Source of the DNA: CBDFLS01 sp965249185
GTDB taxonomy: Bacteria > Chloroflexota > Dehalococcoidia > Lucifugimonadales > Australimonadaceae
Length of the DNA stretch: 64,000 nt
NCBI GenBank assembly: GCA_965249185.1
Contig: CBDFLS010000002.1
Location: forward strand, 1,302,001-1,366,000
Direction: 5' to 3'
Below are positions 25,257 to 33,790 of this stretch, in pieces. The translations under genes were made by a program, and so were the position numbers. Every line of letters begins with the position of its first letter. Position 1 is the first letter of the stretch. The notes beneath the pieces were generated by a model that did not search any database, was not told the origin of the DNA, and was given only the letters and a program-made list of their open reading frames with translations.

Positions 25257-25734
25257 GCCTCACTGCGTACATCGTGCGCATCGCGCATTAGCGATGCAGC
25301 TACGGGTAGTGTATTAGTTTAGCTTGTTGAGCCCAGGACGTTTATCTTCTCTCCTTCTTTTGGAGATCCTTTCGTAAATTCCCAGTCCATTAGCGTACTC
25401 CGCCCCGCCTTGACAGCGATGGCGGAGGTCACTACGGTCGAACCGAAGGCTCCATCACCTCGCCAAAGGAAGTGACAGCCTCCATGCGAAGAACAAAGCT
25501 GTTGCTATTCGGAGGGCTCTTACTCGTCTTACTCCTCGTTGTGTGGGTCTGGAGCTGGTCCATCCCTTGCGACATTCGGGTATTCAAATACGGGTGCTGA
25601 CAACGTATGCCACGCCTATCATTATCCCATGAATGGCCCGCAGGACGACTAGGGAGGAATGGCAATTCAATAGTTGTCGGACATCGCTGGGGGACCCACC
25701 ATCTTGGATAATCCTAACTGGCGCTAGCGCGGGA
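25257..25734. other. Intergenic region between the thiolase operon and proS
   Basis: About 480 bp of lower GC. It holds a hairpin GCATCGC-N6-GCGATGC at 25278-25297 without a T run (possible transcript end) and one small candidate ORF at 25484-25600. Nothing else is recognised. Confidence 0.4.
25484..25600 (+). CDS. Small single-span membrane peptide (candidate)
   Basis: A 38-codon ORF with AAAGGAAG ten bases before ATG. The peptide begins MRRTK, followed by an uninterrupted hydrophobic run with two Trp, then a polar tail containing two Cys. This is a signal-anchor or lysis/toxin-like layout, but no family is recognised. It stands alone in an AT-richer gap, so it may be a chance ORF. Confidence 0.35.
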   Translation: MRRTKLLLFGGLLLVLLLVVWVWSWSIPCDIRVFKYGC

Positions 25735-27444
25735 TTAGTTAGCTTCCTCTTCTGAAAGCAGCCGGGCCACGGCGGTCTCGGCCTCTTCCAGCGGCGCCAG
25801 CTCACCCTCGGTGTGGCGGCGGCGCTTCGCCTCCACCGCGCCCTGCTTCAGGTTGCGGGGGCTCACCACTAGCCGCACCGGCATCCCCAGGAGGTCGGCG
25901 TCGTTGAACTTCACTCCCGCCGACTCCACCCGGTCGTCGAAGAGCACCTCGTAGCCCTGGGCAGTCAGGCGGGCGTAGAGCTCTTCGGCGGTCGCGGACA
26001 CCTGTGGGTCGTCGGCGTTCAGCGCCAGCAGGTGCACCTGGTACGGCGCGATGGCCGCCGGGAAGATGATCCCCTTGCCGTCGTGGTTCTGCTCGATAGC
26101 GCCGGCCAGCAGGCGCCCCAGGCCGATGCCGTAGCACCCCATCACGATGGGGTGCTGCTTGCCCTGGTCGTCCAGGAAGCCGGCCCCCAGCGCCTCGGTA
26201 AAGAAGGTACCCAGCTTGAATACGTGGCCCACCTCGATGCCGCGCACTGACTCAAGGGGCGTACCGCAGGCGGGGCAGCCTTGGCCCGCCTCCGCCAAGG
26301 CGATGTCCGCCACCGTGTCCACGGTGAAGTCGCGCGGGTAGTTGGCGTTCTTGTAGTGGCGGTCCGGCTGGTTGGCCCCGGCTACGAAGTTGTTCCCCTG
26401 CTCGATGGAGTCGTCGCCGATGCGCCGCACCGACTCCAGGCCGATGGGCGACGTGGAGCCCACGGTGAAGCCGGCGGCCTCCGACTCCTGGGGCGTGGCC
26501 AGCCGCAGTTCCCTGGCGTGGAGCAGGTTCTTCAGCTTCACCTCGTTCACCTCCTGGTCACCGCGGATGGCGACCAGGAGGGCGCCGCCGTCGGCCATGT
26601 AGAAGACGGCCTTGAGGGTCTGGCTGGTGGGCACGCCCACGTACCGGGCGACCTCGGCGATGGTGGTGGCCCCGGGCGTCTCGATGAGCTCCAGCGTCTC
26701 GGGCGCCTCCTGGGCCGCCGGCGGCTTACGGGAGCTGGCCCGCTCCGCGTTGGCCGCGTAGTGGCACTGGGGGCAGGTGAGCACCGTGTCCTCACCGCTC
26801 TCGGCGGGCAAAATGAACTCGTGGGAGTCCTTGCCGCCGATGGCCCCGCTGTCCGCCTCCACCTCCAGCGTCGGCAGCCCGCACCGGCGGTAGATGGCCC
26901 GGTACGCCTCCACCACGCGCCTGTACGAGCGCTCCAGGCCCTCCTCGCCGGTGTCGAAGGAGTAGGCGTCCTTCATATCGAACTCGCGCACGCGCACCAG
27001 GCCCGCCCGAGGCCGGGGCTCGTCCCGGAACTTGGTCTGGATCTGATACAGCAGCAGCGGCAGGTCCCGGTAGCTGCTCACGTTGCTCCGGACCACGTGG
27101 GTGATTACCTCCTCGTGGGTGGGCGCCAGCACCATGTCGCGGTCGCGGCGGTCGCGCAGGCGGAAGATCGTTTGACCGAAGGCATCGTCGCGGCCCGTCT
27201 CATGCCACGTCTCCAGGGGTTGGAGGGCCGGCAGGTGCACCTCCTGACCGCCGGCGGCGTCCATCTCCTCGCGGATGATCGTCTCGATCTTTCGCAGGGA
27301 GCGCTGGGCCAAGGGCAGGTAGGCGTACACGCCGGCGGCCACCTGCGCGATCATGCCCGCCTTCAGCATGAGCCGGTGGCTGGCGGTCTCCGCCTCGGCG
27401 GGGTCCTGCCGCAGCGTTTTGGAGAGGAGGTTGCTTACTCTCAC
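25735..27444 (-). CDS. proS: Prolyl-tRNA synthetase
   Basis: A 569-residue protein with bacterial-type ProRS organisation: class II motifs (LPLAQRSLRKIETIIREEMDAAGGQEV; TKFRDEPRPRAGLVRVREFDMKDAYSF), an inserted editing domain (roughly residues 225-400, with VAGANQPDRHYKNANYPRDF) and the anticodon-binding C-terminus (YEVLFDDRVESAGVKFNDADLLGMP). It charges tRNA-Pro in the cytosol. The start is GTG 27444, overlapping the 16-bp palindrome CCAGGGTGCACCCTGG; the leader is occupied by about 108-bp tandem repeats. Confidence 0.95.
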   Translation of the reverse strand: MRVSNLLSKTLRQDPAEAETASHRLMLKAGMIAQVAAGVYAYLPLAQRSLRKIETIIREEMDAAGGQEVHLPALQPLETWHETGRDDAFGQTIFRLRDRRDRDMVLAPTHEEVITHVVRSNVSSYRDLPLLLYQIQTKFRDEPRPRAGLVRVREFDMKDAYSFDTGEEGLERSYRRVVEAYRAIYRRCGLPTLEVEADSGAIGGKDSHEFILPAESGEDTVLTCPQCHYAANAERASSRKPPAAQEAPETLELIETPGATTIAEVARYVGVPTSQTLKAVFYMADGGALLVAIRGDQEVNEVKLKNLLHARELRLATPQESEAAGFTVGSTSPIGLESVRRIGDDSIEQGNNFVAGANQPDRHYKNANYPRDFTVDTVADIALAEAGQGCPACGTPLESVRGIEVGHVFKLGTFFTEALGAGFLDDQGKQHPIVMGCYGIGLGRLLAGAIEQNHDGKGIIFPAAIAPYQVHLLALNADDPQVSATAEELYARLTAQGYEVLFDDRVESAGVKFNDADLLGMPVRLVVSPRNLKQGAVEAKRRRHTEGELAPLEEAETAVARLLSEEEAN

Positions 27445-27880
27445 CAGGGTGCACCCTGGACCCTTATGCGGGGTCCCATATCGTGGTAGCGGTCAAGCGT
27501 CATCAAGTCCTCGCCGTAACGATTCGCTGAAAGAGCGAAGCCGGATTGCCAGGATAGGTTCACCCTGGACCCATATGCGGGGTCCCGTATCGTGGTAGCG
27601 GTCAAGCGTCATCAAGTCCTCGCCGTAACGATTCGCTGAAAGAGCGAAGCGCGTAGCCAGGATAGGTTCACCCTGGACCCTTACGCGGGGTCCCGTATCG
27701 TGGTAGCGGTCAAGCGTCATCAAGTCCTCGCCGTAACGATTCGCTGAAAGAGCGAAGCCGGATTGCCAGGATAGGTTCACCCTGGACCCTTATGCGGGGT
27801 CCCGTATCGTGGTAGCGGTCAAGCGTCATCAAGTCCTCGCCGTAACGATTCGCTGAAAGAGCGAACGCGTAGCCAGGATA
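27444..27880. repeat. Four tandem repeats of about 108 bp before proS
   Basis: Units at about 27448-27556, 27557-27664, 27665-27773 and 27774-27880. Each contains two hairpins, GGACCC-N7-GGGTCC (with small changes) and TTCGCT-N5-AGCGAA. Unit ends alternate between two versions (ccggattgccaggata, gcgtagccaggata), so the array grew as a dimer. The first unit forms the palindrome CCAGGGTGCACCCTGG at 27444-27459, touching the proS start. No gene is needed to explain it; short minus-strand ORFs across it are by-products. The remaining gap to 27958 shows nothing. Confidence 0.9.
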
Positions 27881-27958
27881 GCAGAGCCGTGGATGGACGT
27901 GTAGCGATATCGCTTGCGCCGGGAGGCCGAATGGCTGAAAGCGGAGAGACGCCGGCGC

Positions 27959-28471
27959 CTAGATTGGCAGCCAGCCGCGGCCGGTGAGCATGCCCCGGAG
28001 GTAGGCGATCTGGCCGATGTGCTGGATGGAGTCGTTCAGGGTGGCGGTGAGCAGCAGCCCGGCCGACCGCGCTCCCCACGGGGTGTCGACGTCCCTTTCC
28101 AGGTCCGCCGGGCTGAGCTCGGCGATGCGCTCCAGGGCGGTGCTCTGGGCGGCCTCCGCGTAGCCGAAGACCAGCTCGCGCTCCGGCCGGAAGGCGGCCA
28201 CCTGCTCCGGCGTGTCGCCCAGGCCGGTGGCCTCGATGTCCATTCCGAACTTCCCGGCCCAGCCCTGCCCCTCCCAGACGGTGGGCTGGCCCGATATACG
28301 GGCGGCGTTGTTGTCCTTCCACCTGCTCAGGTGCCATACGAGCCAGGCGATGGAGTTGGAGTCCGGCGTGGGCAGGTGGTAGAACTGCTCGTCGCTCAGG
28401 CCGTCGGCGGCGCGCTCCAGCACGCCGTAGGAGCGCTTGAACGCCGCGATGGCCAGCTCGGTGGCTTCCAT
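27959..28471 (-). CDS. DinB family protein, paralogue A
   Basis: A 170-residue four-helix DinB/DUF664 protein. Metal-ligand His residues are in WLVWHLSRW and NDSIQHIGQIAYLRGML; the EEQFYHLP-type start of the family is present (LSDEQFYHLPTPDSN). DinB-like proteins bind Zn or Ni and often act as thiol-dependent transferases; the substrate is unknown. It lies 23 bp downstream of an equally long paralogue. Confidence 0.85.
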   Translation of the reverse strand: MEATELAIAAFKRSYGVLERAADGLSDEQFYHLPTPDSNSIAWLVWHLSRWKDNNAARISGQPTVWEGQGWAGKFGMDIEATGLGDTPEQVAAFRPERELVFGYAEAAQSTALERIAELSPADLERDVDTPWGARSAGLLLTATLNDSIQHIGQIAYLRGMLTGRGWLPI

Positions 28472-28494
28472 GACTTACCTCTTGCGTCCGTGGA

Positions 28495-29007
28495 CTAGTA
28501 GGGGTGCCAGCCGTGGCCGGTGAGCATGCCCCGGAGGTAGGCGATCTGGCCCGTGTGCTCCATGACGTCGATGACCATCATCGTGAGCAGCCGCGAGCCG
28601 GAGCTGGAGCGGCCGTAGAAGTCGTACTCCCGCTCGATGTCCTGGGGCGTCAGCCGCTCCAGGCACTTCAGGGTGGCGCTCTGGGCGGCCTCCGCGTACC
28701 CGAAGAGCAGGTCGCGGCCGGTCCGAAAAGCGCCCACCCGCTCCGGCGTGTCGCCGAATCCGCCGCCCTCCGCGCTCATGCCGAACCGTTCGGCCCAGCC
28801 CTGGTCGATCCAAACGGTTGGCCGGTCGGCGAAGATCGCTGTGTAGCTGTCCTTGGTGCGGCTCAAGTGCCAGAGCAGCCACGCCATGGGGTTGGAATCC
28901 TCGGTGGGCCGGTGGAGTAGCTGCTCGTCGCTCAGACCGTCGGTGGCGAGCTTGATGGTGCCGTTGGAGCTTTTCAGCGTGTCGATGGCGAGCTGGGTGG
29001 CTTGCAT
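28495..29007 (-). CDS. DinB family protein, paralogue B
   Basis: A 170-residue protein, the tandem paralogue of the gene below with identical length and shared blocks (GLSDEQLLHRPTEDSNPMAW, LLWHLSRTKD, GDTPERVGAFRTGRDLLFGY, EHTGQIAYLRGMLTGHGW). The IS1595-type element ends 26 bp upstream of its start codon, so the insertion probably removed or replaced the native promoter of both DinB genes. Confidence 0.85.
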   Translation of the reverse strand: MQATQLAIDTLKSSNGTIKLATDGLSDEQLLHRPTEDSNPMAWLLWHLSRTKDSYTAIFADRPTVWIDQGWAERFGMSAEGGGFGDTPERVGAFRTGRDLLFGYAEAAQSATLKCLERLTPQDIEREYDFYGRSSSGSRLLTMMVIDVMEHTGQIAYLRGMLTGHGWHPY

Positions 29008-29032
29008 TGGGGTCCTTGCTTTCGTTTATCTA

Positions 29033-29877
29033 GGGTATAGTCCCAAAACAGCCACCTGTGAGAGAATGGTGGCATGGGACGGAAGATTGGGTGCCCTCGA
29101 TGTCAACACGCCAAGAGCTGGGGCATTCGGCGAGGTAAGAGTCGTTGTGCAGCCTGCCACTACGAGTGGGTGCCCAGGGCGCTGCCGCTTCGGTTGTCGC
29201 CAGGGGAGTGGCGGCGACTGTTGCGCTGGTTCGTCTTGGGGCAGAGTGCCGAGGTGATTGCCCAGGAGGCCTGCCTGGAGCGAAAGCGAGTCCTGCGAGC
29301 CCTGATCGTGGTGCGCCAGGCCATGGTCCGGGACGTTCCCCATGTCTTCTCCGGCGTGGTGGAGGTCGACGAGACCTACCTGGGAGGTTCCTGGCGCAAC
29401 AGGCGCCTGGCAAAGCGTGTTCAGGGCACGAAGCGGGGCCGTGGAACCACTAAGCAAGCTGTCTTTGGGATCCTGTGTCGAGGTGGCCTGGTGTGGGCGC
29501 AAGTGGTACCTAACGTGAAAGCCAAGACGCTGCTGCCGCTCCTGCACCAACGCGTGCAACGTGGCTCCATCGTCTGCTCGGACACCTTTACCAGCTACAC
29601 GGGCGTCGCAGCGGGGGGCTACGTCCACCGGCTTGTGGACCACAACCAGGCGTTCAGCGATCGGCAAGGGAGCCACGTCAACGGCTTGGAGGGCTTCTGG
29701 GGTTATCTCAAGCGGCGTCTGGCAGCCAAAGGGGGAGTCCGCCGAGAACGGCTGCCCCTCTATCTTGCTGAGTATGTCTGGCGCTACAATCATCGGCGTC
29801 TGTTGGGACCAGAACAGGTTAAGACATTGTTCAAGCTGCTTCAAAGCTAATCCGGTGGCTAAAACGGGACTTTACCC
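29033..29877 (+). mobile_element. IS1595-family insertion sequence, copy 1 (845 bp)
   Basis: Ends are imperfect inverted repeats (GGGTATAGTCCCAAAACAGC left; the complement of the right end is GGGTAAAGTCCCGTTTTAGC). A 7-bp target duplication TTATCTA flanks it at 29026-29032 and 29878-29884. One transposase gene. It is near-identical to the copy at 46800-47644. Confidence 0.92.
29074..29850 (+). CDS. IS1595 (ISXO2-like) transposase
   Basis: A 258-residue transposase. It has an N-terminal zinc ribbon (CPRCQHAKSW..CAACHYEW), a helix-turn-helix (GQSAEVIAQEACLERKRVLR) and an ISXO2-like DDE-type catalytic domain: VVEVDETYLGG (D), VCSDTFTSYTG (D), HVNGLEGFWGYLKRR (N/E). Full length and intact. It differs from copy 2 at a few residues (for example C versus R at residue 68, K versus E at 150). 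Confidence 0.95.
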   Translation: MGRKIGCPRCQHAKSWGIRRGKSRCAACHYEWVPRALPLRLSPGEWRRLLRWFVLGQSAEVIAQEACLERKRVLRALIVVRQAMVRDVPHVFSGVVEVDETYLGGSWRNRRLAKRVQGTKRGRGTTKQAVFGILCRGGLVWAQVVPNVKAKTLLPLLHQRVQRGSIVCSDTFTSYTGVAAGGYVHRLVDHNQAFSDRQGSHVNGLEGFWGYLKRRLAAKGGVRRERLPLYLAEYVWRYNHRRLLGPEQVKTLFKLLQS

Positions 29878-30142
29878 TTATCTAAGCGTTGGTGGACGAG
29901 CAGGGAAGTGAATTCAGGACCACCCGTGTCCTGGCCCGTGTCCTGGAATGGTGTTTCAGCCGTGTCGGGAGATCCTTCGCTCCGCTCAGGATGACGGGCG
30001 CTCCGCTCAGGATGACGAGAACTGCCTTGCCAAGGCCTGAAAGCATCTCGGCGGGGGCTTTCAGACACAGCGCTGGAACCTACTTTTGGGACACCGCTTA
30101 TGGGTCCAGGGGACACCCTGGTGGGTGCAGGGTCGAACCTTG
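29878..30142. repeat. Intergenic region with extragenic repeat units
   Basis: Two near-copies of gctccgctcaggatgacg lie at about 29979-29996 and 30000-30017. This repeat type is common in Chloroflexota and other high-GC genomes. A Gly/Pro-type palindromic stretch (ccaggggacaccctgg) lies at about 30109-30124. No gene is seen; this was the original leader of the DinB genes before IS insertion. Confidence 0.5.
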
Positions 30143-31264
30143 CTAGAGCGAGTTGACCTCCTCCATGAGCGCGGTGAGCATATCCGCCTCCTCCACCACG
30201 CGGACCTTCTTGCCCTTGCGGAAGATAACGGCCCGGCCGTTGCCCGCCGCGATGCCCACCTCGGCGTCCTTCGCCTCCCCTGGACCGTTCACCTCGCATC
30301 CCATCACGGCCACCTTCACCGGCTTGTCGAACTGCTTCAGCAGCTCCTCCACCGTGTTGGCCAGCTTGCGAATGTCCACGTCGGCCCGGCCGCAGGAGGG
30401 GCAGGCCACCATCTGGACCCCCTTCTTGCGCAGGTCCAGAGACTTCAAAATCCCGAAGCCCGCCTCCACCTCCACTCGCGACTCGTCGCTGAGGGAGACG
30501 CGAATCGTGTCGCCGATGCCATCGTAGAGCAGAATGCCCAGGCCCACGGCGCTGCGGACCGTGCCCGACTTGGCGGTGCCCGCCTCGGTGATGCCCAGGT
30601 GGAAGGGATAGGGCACCATGGTGGCGAGCCGGCGGTACGCCTCCACGGTGGTGTCCACGTCGTAGGCCTTCAGCGAGATCTTGATCAGGTCGAAGTCCAT
30701 CTCCTCCAGGATGCCGATCTCCCAAAGCGCCGTGGCCACCATGTGGTCCACCACGGAGACGGTCTCGCCCACCGCGTCCGAGCCCTTGGCCAGCAGGTTC
30801 ACCCCGTCGATGGACCGGCGCTGCCCGCGGGTCACGCCGATCTGGCCCACGGGCGGCAGGCTGCCGAAGTTGACGCCGATGCGGATGGGCACCTGCCGCT
30901 CCTTGGCCTCCCGCACCACCTCCTTCACCCGCTCGCTATCGCGGATGTTGCCGGGATTGAGCCGCAGGCAGTCGACCCCCTGGCGGAGCGCCTCCAGGGC
31001 TAGCTGGTAGTGGAAGTGGATATCGGCGATCAGGGGGATGTGGATCTGGCGCTTTATCTCGCCCAGCGCCTGGGCCGCCTCCATATCGGGCACGGCGGAG
31101 CGGATGATCTCGCACCCCTCCTCCTCCAGCCCGAGGATCTCGGCCACCGTGGCGCCCACGTCCCGCGTGTCCGATTTGGTCATGGACTGGACGGAGATCG
31201 GGGCATCGCCACCCACCTTCACGTCGCCGACGTACACAGGCTTGGTGATACGGCGCTTGGACAT
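30143..31264 (-). CDS. ispG: 4-hydroxy-3-methylbut-2-enyl diphosphate synthase
   Basis: A 373-residue MEP-pathway enzyme converting MEcPP to HMBPP. The N-terminus PVYVGDVKVGGDAPISVQSM is diagnostic; iron-sulfur ligands are in VACPSCGRADVD and VMGCEVNGPGEA. It is the last gene of the rpsB-to-ispG operon, 52 bp after rseP. With dxr in the same operon it shows that this organism makes isoprenoids by the MEP route. Confidence 0.96.
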   Translation of the reverse strand: MSKRRITKPVYVGDVKVGGDAPISVQSMTKSDTRDVGATVAEILGLEEEGCEIIRSAVPDMEAAQALGEIKRQIHIPLIADIHFHYQLALEALRQGVDCLRLNPGNIRDSERVKEVVREAKERQVPIRIGVNFGSLPPVGQIGVTRGQRRSIDGVNLLAKGSDAVGETVSVVDHMVATALWEIGILEEMDFDLIKISLKAYDVDTTVEAYRRLATMVPYPFHLGITEAGTAKSGTVRSAVGLGILLYDGIGDTIRVSLSDESRVEVEAGFGILKSLDLRKKGVQMVACPSCGRADVDIRKLANTVEELLKQFDKPVKVAVMGCEVNGPGEAKDAEVGIAAGNGRAVIFRKGKKVRVVEEADMLTALMEEVNSL

Positions 31265-31316
31265 GCTGCTTTTCCTTAATGGGCGCCCGGCTCCGGCCAG
31301 TCCCTTTGGGCAGGCG

Positions 31317-32624
31317 CTATGGGTTGATGAGACTCCCGCCGCCCAAAATGCGTTGAATGTCGTTGATGCTGACCACCACGATCAGCGCCATCAGCACAGC
31401 GAAGCCGACCAGGTGGACCAGCGCCTCTTTCTTTGGCGGGATACGGCGGCCGCCACGGGCCAATTCTAGCAGTACGAAGCTGATCCGGCCACCGTCCAGG
31501 GCTGGAATGGGCAGAATATTGAGGATGGCCAGGCTCATGCTCAGCAGCGCGGTCCAGAAGACCAGGGCGCTGAGGCCGGCGCGGGCCACCTCGCCCGTGA
31601 GCTGGGCGATGCCGATGGGCCCGGCTACGGGAGACGTCGTCGAGGAGCCGCTGATCCACCGGGAGAGCTCGTTCTTGGAGATGACCAGGATGTCCTTCAT
31701 CTGAACGAAGCTGGACGGGAGCGCCCGCCAGATGGGCTGCGAGCGCCGCTCCTCGGGCCGCACCACAAGCTCCATGCCGGTGAGCTCCCGGCTGCCGGCG
31801 GGGAGCTCCAGCTCGACGATCCCACCCCGGCGCAGCACGGTCACGGGCACGGCGGCGGCTGGGTCGCCGGCCCGGGCCGCCTCTACCGCCAACGCCACGT
31901 GCTCCTCCAGCAACACCCGCCGGTTATCCATCCCCAGGAGCAGGTCGCCCGCAATGAGTCCCATGGCCTGGGCCGTGGAGCCGCCGGCCACGCCGGCCAC
32001 GGTGATCCTGGCGTCCACGATGCTGCTCAAGCCGACGGCAGCCTGGCCCTCCGGCGGGTCGACGCGGGGCACCAGGTGTGTCTCGAACAGGCCGTCGCCC
32101 CGCTGGACGATCCATTGGGTCCGGGCGCCCAGGTTGAGCTGCACGGCGGTCAGCAGGTCGGTGGAGTTGTCGATGGTGCGGCCGTCCACCTCCCGGACGA
32201 TGTCGCCGGGCTGGAGCCGGGCCAGAGCCGCGGGCGAGTCGGGCGCGACGCCGCCGATGACCACGTCGGTCACCAGGACGCTCCTGGGCGCCATGAAGAG
32301 GACGGTGAACAGCAACAGGGGCAGAACGATGTTCATGGCGGGGCCAGCCGCCAGCACCGCGAGCCGTACCCAGGCCGCCCGCCCGGCCAGGCTGCCGGGA
32401 TCGGTGGGGTCCTCCTCGCCCACGAACCGGACGAAGCCGCCCAGGGGCAGCAGGTTCAGCGAGTAGACCGTCTCGCCGCGCCTGAAGCCGAAGAGCCGTG
32501 GCGGGTACCCGAGCCCGAACTCCAGCACCCGGACCCCCGCCAGCTTGGCCACGGAGAAGTGCCCCAGCTCGTGGACCACGACCACGATGCCCAGGACCGT
32601 CAGGAAGATGAGAACGGTCTGCAC
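31317..32624 (-). CDS. rseP: RIP metalloprotease (site-2 protease)
   Basis: A 435-residue membrane zinc protease. The first transmembrane helix holds VVVHELGHFSVAK (HExxH), and the third ligand motif is ILPIPALDGGRISF near residue 375. Two PDZ-like regions lie between (GDIVREVDGRTIDN; GDLLLGMDNRRVLL). It cleaves membrane-embedded anti-sigma factors and leftover signal peptides. GTG follows the dxr stop directly (TAAGTG), so it is coupled. Confidence 0.94.
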   Translation of the reverse strand: MQTVLIFLTVLGIVVVVHELGHFSVAKLAGVRVLEFGLGYPPRLFGFRRGETVYSLNLLPLGGFVRFVGEEDPTDPGSLAGRAAWVRLAVLAAGPAMNIVLPLLLFTVLFMAPRSVLVTDVVIGGVAPDSPAALARLQPGDIVREVDGRTIDNSTDLLTAVQLNLGARTQWIVQRGDGLFETHLVPRVDPPEGQAAVGLSSIVDARITVAGVAGGSTAQAMGLIAGDLLLGMDNRRVLLEEHVALAVEAARAGDPAAAVPVTVLRRGGIVELELPAGSRELTGMELVVRPEERRSQPIWRALPSSFVQMKDILVISKNELSRWISGSSTTSPVAGPIGIAQLTGEVARAGLSALVFWTALLSMSLAILNILPIPALDGGRISFVLLELARGGRRIPPKKEALVHLVGFAVLMALIVVVSINDIQRILGGGSLINP

Positions 32625-33752
32625 TTAGAGTCCGTTGACCAGCTCGTGGATTCGGCGCCGTGCCCAGGCGTCGGCCTCCAGGACCGCTTCCAGAGAGCCG
32701 TCGCCCCACGGCTCGTGGGCATCCACCGTCTCACACACCAGCCGGTGGATGTCGCCGAAGCCGATGCGCTCTTGGAGAAAGAGGTGGACCGCCTCCTCAT
32801 CGGCGGCGCTGAGCACGGCGGGATACGTGCTTCCCGCCCGCCCCACCTCCACCGCGGTCTTGAAGCAGGGGTAGCGCTCCAGGTCCAGGGGCTCGAAGGT
32901 GAGCGACGGGTACTTCAGCGGGTCGTACCGGCTGAGGGTGCCGTTGGGCACGCGCTCTGGATAGAGCATGGCGTATTGAATGGGCAGGCGCATGTCGGGA
33001 GGGCCCATCTGCGCCTTCACCGAGCCGTCGGCGAACTCCACCATGGAGTGGACGACGCTCTGGGGGTGGACCACCACCTCGATCTGCTCCCAGGGCATCT
33101 CGAAGAGCCAGTGGCTCTCGATCACCTCGAAACCCTTGTTCATCAGGGTGGCGGAGTCGATGGTGATCTTCGGGCCCATGGCCCAGGTGGGGTGCTGGAG
33201 CGCCTCCTGGGGGGTCACCGTGGGGAGCTCGGCCAGCGGCCGCTGGCGGAAGGGGCCGCCCGAGGCGGTGATGACCAGGCGCGACACGGGTTGCTCTTCG
33301 CCCCGCAGGCACTGCCAGATGGCCGACGGCTCGCTGTCCACGGGCAGCAGCGGCGCGCCGTGCTCGCGGGCGGCGGCGGTCACCAGCTCGCCTGCCATGA
33401 TGATCACCTCTTTGTTCGCCAGGGCCACCGCCTTCCCGTGCCTGAGCGCCTCCAGGGTGGGCAGCAGGCCGGCCTGGCCGGTGGTGGACACCATCACCAG
33501 CTCCACCTCCGAGTCCCGGACCATCTCCTCCATGGGGGCCACCGTGGCTCCGTTCAGAGAAGGGGGACCGTCCCTGGGGGCCTCGGTCCACACGAAGCGC
33601 GGGCGGAACTCCTCAACCTGTTGGGCGAACAGGTCCAGGTTTCGGCCCGCGGCGAGGCCGACGACCTTGAAGCGCTCGGGCAGGGCCCGGATCACATCGA
33701 GGGTCTGCCTGCCGATGGAGCCGGTGGAGCCGAGAACAGCGATGCCTTTCAT
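32625..33752 (-). CDS. dxr: 1-deoxy-D-xylulose 5-phosphate reductoisomerase
   Basis: 375 residues from ATG 33752; the frame runs further up but MKGIAVLGSTGSIGRQTLDV is the canonical start with its NADPH motif. ALANKEVIIMAGELV, LLPVDSEPSAIWQCL and ITASGGPFR carry substrate and metal residues (Asp, Glu, Ser); MGPKITIDSATLMNKG is also typical. It catalyses the first committed MEP step. It lies between cdsA and rseP. Confidence 0.96.
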   Translation of the reverse strand: MKGIAVLGSTGSIGRQTLDVIRALPERFKVVGLAAGRNLDLFAQQVEEFRPRFVWTEAPRDGPPSLNGATVAPMEEMVRDSEVELVMVSTTGQAGLLPTLEALRHGKAVALANKEVIIMAGELVTAAAREHGAPLLPVDSEPSAIWQCLRGEEQPVSRLVITASGGPFRQRPLAELPTVTPQEALQHPTWAMGPKITIDSATLMNKGFEVIESHWLFEMPWEQIEVVVHPQSVVHSMVEFADGSVKAQMGPPDMRLPIQYAMLYPERVPNGTLSRYDPLKYPSLTFEPLDLERYPCFKTAVEVGRAGSTYPAVLSAADEEAVHLFLQERIGFGDIHRLVCETVDAHEPWGDGSLEAVLEADAWARRRIHELVNGL

Positions 33753-33790
33753 GCGCGCGGCCTTTGGCCCGGACAGGGCGGGAGCGGCGG

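Noticed and set aside
27444..27880. CRISPR array or T-box leader before proS
   Set aside because: Units of about 108 bp are repeated in full without spacers, and no T-box consensus or specifier layout is present.
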